Assembly: GCA_021234155.1 (NCBI GenBank)
Contig: JAJEKV010000061.1
Span: 1,701,950-1,765,949, forward strand
DNA: 64,000 bases
Direction of reading: 5' to 3'
Source of the DNA: Isoetes taiwanensis
Taxonomy: Eukaryota > Streptophyta > Lycopodiopsida > Isoetales > Isoetaceae
Below are positions 57,549 through 64,000 of this stretch, in pieces (the first letter of the stretch is position 1; every line of letters begins with the position of its first letter). Below the pieces are notes generated by a model, which was not told the origin of the DNA, did not search any database, and saw only the letters and a list, made by a program, of their open reading frames with translations. The translations under genes were made by a program, and so were the position numbers.

Positions 57549-59429
57549 CAATAAAAATCTGGAAAGGTTGAAAAATATGGCAATCTAGATATATGGGAAA
57601 AACACACTATAAAGATGAAGAAGAAGAACATAAGGTTGAGAAATATGGAATTTATAAATGGCATGATTTATTATATGGTAGGAAGAGGAAGAGGATATCA
57701 ATGGTATGGATATTGAAAATATGAGGTGTAATATTATGCTATTTAAAGAGATGTCTAGGTTTTACAAGACACATGGAATTTAAGTGGTATTGGGCATAGA
57801 TGTGTAAGGAATTAAATGGTGACGGTTGGTAAACCTTGGGCCCATAAATATATGATAAGGCCTAGGAAGAGCAAAATATTGTGAAAAGAATGCATAGCCT
57901 TGGTAGATGCGAAAAGCATTTATGCCAAAGCGTTTATTGGCATATAATCAAGAGATGTCAGAAGGGACTTTATGTTGGTAACAAGGTAAAGATTTGACAT
58001 GTGCTTGTAATCGAATATGAGCCATAGTGAAAAAACCTAAGGTTGCACAATAAATATTTAGTGTTGCACGAATATGAAAAAAATGCTTGGCCGCATTTGC
58101 ATTGGCCGTGGAAAAACAATGCTTGGCCTCTTCCAAAAATAGACTTCGGTTCTTTTGGAGCAGCCGTATTTTCTTTGTGAAGGCATTTTATATAGACTGT
58201 GAATGATGCCGCTCTATTATATGGCATCATTCAAAGGCCGGTTTGAAACATTTGGAGCGATACACCAACAGGTTTTGAGCTCTGTCTATTTGTTTGCAAT
58301 AAAGATACGATTTATTCTTTCTTTCATGAATATTCAGTAAAAGATGCATGATTAAATTGAAAAACAGGACTTCTTTAAACAAACAGGGGTTTTGTTACTA
58401 TAGTGGTCGAAATGGCTCATGCTGATGGTAACTTGATCACATGCATACTCAAGTGCCAAGGCTGCTGGGTCTGAATATTTGCTCTGCCAAAAGGACAAAA
58501 CGGTTGGAGTTATATGCCACAGCCTCAAACTCAGGTTTGCTTGCATTGTTTTCAAGTAAAAATCTAGATGTTAAATACTTGGTACAAGGATATAGATCTA
58601 TGCAAGGCAATAGATCTGGAATACTAAGAAATACAAATGAAAAACAGAGTTAAAATGTAAAGAAAATGATGGTATATCTGAAAAGCTTAAGAGTGCGGGA
58701 TGTCTTGCAAATCTGCTCTATTTAGCTTGTTGGGCATGATAAATTTGTTTCAGCTTTATAGTTGTGGAGGTTATGCAGACCTAGTAGATGCTATGCCGGT
58801 TAATGCCTCTAGTATGTCCTATAGTTGTAGACGTAGTAGATCATTTCGTTTCTAGTAGTTTCTGCTAGATAATGCCATTTTGGAGCTAAAATATGCTGTC
58901 GGTTGCTCAAGTTTGCCAAAGCTGGTAGATGCTGTAAGTTAGAGCATGGTCTTGGCAGTGTTTAAATTTTATCATGCTCTTCTTAGCTTAAGAGAGATCT
59001 TTGCTAGATCCGTTCAATCGACACGTACCTTGCAAGGTAAAAACAAAGACTCTAATGAATATATGATGGTGCTCAGAGCCACCGTGATTAAACAAGAACA
59101 AGGCACAATATAGTTGAACACAACTTACGATAGTGTCGCGACAAGCCAAAAGGCTATGTTATTGGTGTGCCTAGCACGTACTTTGATCTTTTTTAGTTCT
59201 TGATTTATTGCAAGTCTTTGGTATATACCAATGGTGTGGATTCCTTAACCTTCTAAATAGTTAAAACTGGGCGTAGGTGAGGCTAACCAATAAATGGTTT
59301 AATCAAGTTGGATTTCTAAGTGTCTTATTTTGTGACATTCTAGTTTTGATCTAGAATTTAAGTGTCTTTGGCTCCTATGTCTTGAAAGTCTAGTTCTGAT
59401 CTAGATACATCTATTTACTGAAAATAATA

Positions 59430-59545
59430 GGTGAAGGGCGATGAGCCAGAGTGTTCTATAGCTTACCTGACGCCCCTTGTGTAGTTACCATGAACTTGCT
59501 AACTTATGCATTGTTTGGGTGCAGGTAACCGGAACACTCTCTCCT
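59430..59545 (+). ncRNA. Class I pseudoknot RNA, copy H
   Basis: Identical to copy G in all paired parts. Confidence 0.8.
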
Positions 59546-60680
59546 GGTTTTGTTTTCAGTAGGAACATATGCACATTGGAGGTTCACGAGAAGATATGTG
59601 GACGATTTCATGTGCTTAACAGAGAAATTGGTGAGATCTGACTGATTTTGGATGGTAACCAATGAATAATTGAGATTTAAGCTGGATAATGATTTACGGC
59701 TTCGCAATATTCCAAGTTGGAATCTGAAATAGATTTGCAAATTCTCTTTGTTATTTGCATAAGTGCATAATGTGTAGCAAGACTATTACTGTTTTTAAAA
59801 AAACAAAAGATGTACATGGGAAGAATTGCTGATTTATGGATTTACTCATTTTCCAATTTATTAGTGAAGCATAAGAAGGTTTTTATTGAAATAAGAAAGA
59901 CTTTTATGAACAAAAACGTCTCTGGGAACATGAAAATATATGATTGAAGTATAGTTATCTGATATTCTTTTGACAAAATGGACTGAAATTCCTTTGACAA
60001 TATTTTCCTAAATGTTACATATGAATTCTATATTACTATTATATGAAAACCTTGAGGTGTGATTACATTTGATTTATTCCATATGCATGGGAGTAGGAGT
60101 ACCTGATGTGGCCTGGCTTAAAAACCCAGGGTAGATATTAGGAAATATGTGCTCACTTTGAACGAAGTCTTTTAATTGTTTTTTTAAACGTTAATTGTAC
60201 ATAGTCTTTGTGAGAACATCATCGAAGAAGAAACTGTGACATCTATTTGGTGGAGGTATCCAAAGAAACACATCATTCAAAACCATGAAGTATCTTTGAT
60301 TTCTTTTGGATTCGGCATAACTAACTAATATTATGGTTTACTACGGTTTAAAAGGTATTTGGCGTAAAATACACCTTGAAGATCTGGGATGTGGAGCTAT
60401 GGGAAATGCTCCCAATAACGTGGTCCAATCTGCGTTATGCCTAAGGTATCTATGAATTTTGCTCCTTATATGCTTTATGAACATAGGGACCAATGTGCCT
60501 TATGAAATGCTCAGTCCTTGGTCTGTGGTGCCAGGGCTTGGAGGTTGGGTCCACTGCACCTAATTTTCCATGAAAAGTATTTCTAAGAAGGGATACTTTT
60601 AAGCCATTAGCATAAAGTGCTTGTGTGCTTGTGTGCTAATGAAATTAAGTGGATAAAATATCTATTTTCTTACGGGTAAG

Positions 60681-60766
60681 GAAGTAGGACCCCTCCTTTT
60701 ATGGGGGGTCCTACTCCTACCTCCTATAAAAGGTTGGGTCCTACATCCTGAGGGAGGGATGTGGGA
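60681..60766 (+). ncRNA. 3' terminal hairpins, copy 2
   Basis: Same arms as at 57427. Confidence 0.75.
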
Positions 60767-60814
60767 GAAGAAGAAGAAGAAGAAGAAGAAGAAGAAGAAG
60801 AAGAAGAAGAAGAA
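60767..60814 (+). repeat. (GAA)n tail
   Basis: 16 GAA units. Confidence 0.97.
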
Positions 60815-63800
60815 TAAAAATCTGGAAAGGTTGAAAAATATGGCAATCTAGATATATGGGAAAAACACACTATAAAGATGAAGAAGAAGAACATAAGGTT
60901 GAGAAATATGGAATTTATAAATGGCATGATTTATTATATGGTAGGAAGAGGAAGAGGATATCAATGGTATGGATATTGAAAATATGAGGTGTAATATTAT
61001 GCTATTTAAAGAGATGTCTAGGTTTTACAAGACACATGGAATTTAAGTGGTATTGGGCATAGATGTGTAAGGAATTAAATGGTGACGGTTGGTAAACCTT
61101 GGGCCCATAAATATATGATAAGGCCTAGGAAGAGCAAAATATTGTGAAAAGAATGCATAGCCTTGGTAGATGCGAAAAGCATTTATGCCAAAGCGTTTAT
61201 TGGCATATAATCAAGAGATGTCAGAAGGGACTTTATGTTGGTAACAAGGTAAAGATTTGACATGTGCTTGTAATCGAATATGAGCCATAGTGAAAAAACC
61301 TAAGGTTGCACAATAAATATTTAGTGTTGCACGAATATGAAAAAAATGCTTGGCCGCATTTGCATTGGCCGTGGAAAAACAATGCTTGGCCTCTTCCAAA
61401 AATAGACTTCGGTTCTTTTGGAGCAGCCGTATTTTCTTTGTGAAGGCATTTTATATAGACTGTGAATGATGCCGCTCTATTATATGGCATCATTCAAAGG
61501 CCAGTTTCGAAACATTTGGAGCGATACACCAACAGGTTTTGAGCTCTGTCTATTTGTTTGCAATAAAGATACGATTTATTCTTTCTTTCATGAATATTCA
61601 GTAAAAGATGCATGATTAAATTGAAAAACAGGACTTCTTTAAACAAACAGGGGTTTTGTTACTATAGTGGTCGAAATGGCTCATGCTGATGGTAACTTGA
61701 TCACATGCATACTCAAGTGCCAAGGCTGCTGGGTCTGAATATTTGCTCTGCCAAAAGGACAAAACGGTTGGAGTTATATGCCACAGCCTCAAACTCAGGT
61801 TTGCTTGCATTGTTTTCAAGTAAAAATCTAGATGTTAAATACTTGGTACAAGGATATAGATCTATGCAAGGCAATAGATCTGGAATACTAAGAAATACAA
61901 ATGAAAAACAGACTTAAAATGTAAGGAAAATGATGGGATATCTGAAAAGCTTAAGAGTGCGGGATGTCTTGCAAATCTGCTCTATTTAGCTTGTTGGGCA
62001 TGATAAATTTGTTTCAGCTTTATAGTTGTGGAGGTTGCTGCAGACCTAGTAGATGCTCTGCCGTTTAATACCTCTAGTATGTCCTGTAGTTGTAGACATA
62101 GTAGATCATTTCGTTTCTAGTAGTTTCTGCTAGATAATGCCATTTTGGAGCTAAAATATGCTGTCAGTTGCTCAAGCTTGCTAAAGCTGGTAGATGCTAT
62201 AAGTTAGAGCATGGTCTTGGCAGTGTTTAAATTTTATCATGCTCTTCTTAGTTTAAGAGAGATGCTTTGCTAGATTGGTTGTACCCTGCAAGGTAAGGCA
62301 GCACTCTAATGAATATATGCTGGTCTGAAGCCACCGTATTAAACAAGAACAAGGCACAATATAGTTGAACACAACTTTTGATAGTGTGCAGCAAGCCAAA
62401 GGCTATGTTATTGGTGTGCCTAGCACGTACTTTGATCTTTTTAGTTCTTGATTTATTGCAAGTCTTTGGTATATACCAATGGTGTGGATTCCTTAACCTT
62501 CTAAATAGTTAAACGCAAAAACTGGTAGACGGCCCCGATAACGGTTTAATCAAGTTGGATTTCTAAGTGTCTTATTTTGTGACATTCTAGTTTTGATCTA
62601 GAATTTAAGTGTCTTTGGCTCCTATGTCTTGAAAGTCTAGTTCTGATCTAGATACATCTATTTACTGAAAATAATAGGTGAAGGGCGATGAGCCAGAGTG
62701 TTCTATAGCTTACCTGACGCCCCTTGTGTAGTTACCATGAACTTGCTAACTTATGCATTGTTTGGGTGCAGGTAACCGGAACACTCTCTCCTGGTTTTGT
62801 TTTCAGTAGGACCATATGCACATTGGAGGTTCACGAGAAGATATGTGGACGATTTCATGTGCTTAACAGAGAAATTGGTGAGATCTGACTGATTTTGGAT
62901 GGTAACCAATGAATAATTGAGATTTAAGCTGGATAATGATTTACGGCTTCGCAATATTCCAAGTTGGAATCTGAAATAGATTTGCAAATTCTCTTTGTTA
63001 TTTGCATAAGTGCATAATGTGTAGCAAGACTATTACTGTTTTTAAAAAAACAAAAGATGTACATGGGAAGAATTGCTGATTTATGGATTTACTCATTTTC
63101 CAATTTATTAGTGAAGCATAAGAAGGTTTTTATTGAAATAAGAAAGGCTTTTATGAACAAAAAACGTACTGGGAACATGAAAATATATGATTGAAGTATA
63201 GTTATCTGATATTCTTTTGACAAAATGGACTGAAATTCCTTTGACAATATTTTCCTAAATGTTACATATGAATTCTATATTACTATTATATGAAAACCTT
63301 GAGGTGTGATTACATTTGATTTATTCCATATGCATGGGAGTAGGAGTATCTGATGTGGCCTGGCTTAAAAACCCAGGGTAGATATTAGGAAATATGTGCT
63401 CACTTTGAACGAAGTCTTTTAATTGTTTTTTTAAACGTTAATTGTACAAAGTCTTTGTGAGAACATCATCGAAGAAGAAACTGTGACATCTATTTGGTGG
63501 AGGTATCCGAAGAAACACATCATTCACGAAACCATGAAGTATGCTGATTTCTTTTGGATTCGGCATAACTAACTAATATAATGGTTTACTACAGTTTAAA
63601 GGTATTTGGCAGAAATACATCTTGAAGATCTGGGATGTGGAGCTATGGGAAATGCTCCCAATAACATGGTCCAATCTGGGTTACGCCTAAGGTATCTATG
63701 AATTTTGCTCCTGATATGCTTTATGACATAGGGACCAATGTGCCTTATGAAATGCTCAGACCTTGGTCTGTGGTGCCAGGGCTTGGATGTTGGGTCCACT

Positions 63801-64000
63801 GCACCTAATTTTCCATGAAAAGTATTTCTAAGAAGGGATACTTTTAAGCCATTAGCATAAAGTGATGTATGCTTGTGTGCTAATGAAATTAAGTGGATAA
63901 AATATCTATTTTCTTCTGGGTAAGGAAGTAGGACCCGTCCTTTTATGGGGGGTCCTACTCCTACCTCCTATAAAACGTTGGGTCCTACATCTTGAGGGAG
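60815..64000 (+). mobile_element. 3.25-kb tandem unit, copy 3 (cut by window end)
   Basis: Pseudoknot 62677-62794, A-box 63350, internal GAAGAAGAAA 63471. The first 3' hairpin (near 63930-63960) is present and the window stops in the second, just before the expected GAA tail. Confidence 0.87.
62677..62794 (+). ncRNA. Class I pseudoknot RNA, copy I
   Basis: Identical to copies G and H in paired parts. Confidence 0.8.

Larger units (their letters stand above)
57549..60766 (+). mobile_element. 3.25-kb tandem unit, copy 2
   Basis: Offset about 3255 bp from copy 1. Pseudoknot 59430-59545, A-box 60112, internal GAAGAAGAAA 60224, 3' hairpins about 60681-60766. At 59000-59290 it differs from copies 1 and 3 almost only at CTG/CAG clusters. 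Confidence 0.88.

Overview
The window is repeat-rich nuclear DNA of a multicellular eukaryote. It has spliceosomal-type introns, 3-kb tandem transposon units, a Penelope-like reverse transcriptase and a DNA transposon with 8-bp target duplications. A land plant, perhaps a non-seed plant, is my best guess. The main argument is indirect: diverged repeat copies differ systematically at CAG/CTG trinucleotides, which are the CHG methylation sites of plants. No host gene, tRNA, rRNA or CRISPR array was recognised.

Almost all of the 64 kb is one head-to-tail array of related elements, all in the same (+) orientation, each ending in a (GAA)n microsatellite from which the next one starts. The boundaries are the GAA tracts near 1.8, 4.5, 4.8, 7.4, 10.2, 13.4, 20.5, 22.1, 25.4, 28.3, 39.8, 40.2, 43.2, 46.7, 49.4, 52.0, 54.1, 57.5 and 60.8 kb. 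Near-identical 3.3-kb units are tandemly repeated at 20.8-28.3, 43.4-49.4 and 54.3-64.0 kb.

The unit at 13.5-20.5 kb is the apparent autonomous copy. It has a 52-codon first exon (14369), a 1.8-kb intron carrying a conserved pseudoknotted RNA, a 501-codon ORF1 exon of unknown function, a phase-0 candidate intron, and an intact 697-aa Penelope-like reverse transcriptase. The RT has a CxC motif upstream of the palm and no recognisable endonuclease domain. Two 3' hairpins precede the (GAA)40 tail. The first 156 bp of the unit recur just after its tail, as in the partial tandem copies typical of Penelope-like elements. The other units have no RT gene but share the RNA structures and termini, so they look like non-autonomous passengers.

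Working model: the RT copies RNAs ending in GAA repeats, primed at GAA/TTC microsatellites, including the tails of earlier copies. Each unit carries (i) a pseudoknot RNA (class I or II, 19 copies, stems supported by compensatory changes), (ii) about 600 nt later an 'A-box' with a second covarying stem, followed by GAAGAAGAA, and (iii) in full-length units a 3' segment ending in two hairpins and the terminal GAA tail. Units exist that end at either GAA site.

At 30.5-37.4 kb a 6.9-kb DNA transposon (16-bp imperfect TIRs, 8-bp TSD TTGTAACC) has inserted into one unit. It carries a minus-strand, intron-containing, frameshifted transposase-like gene and a plus-strand 94-aa ORF with a histone-H3-like N-terminus.
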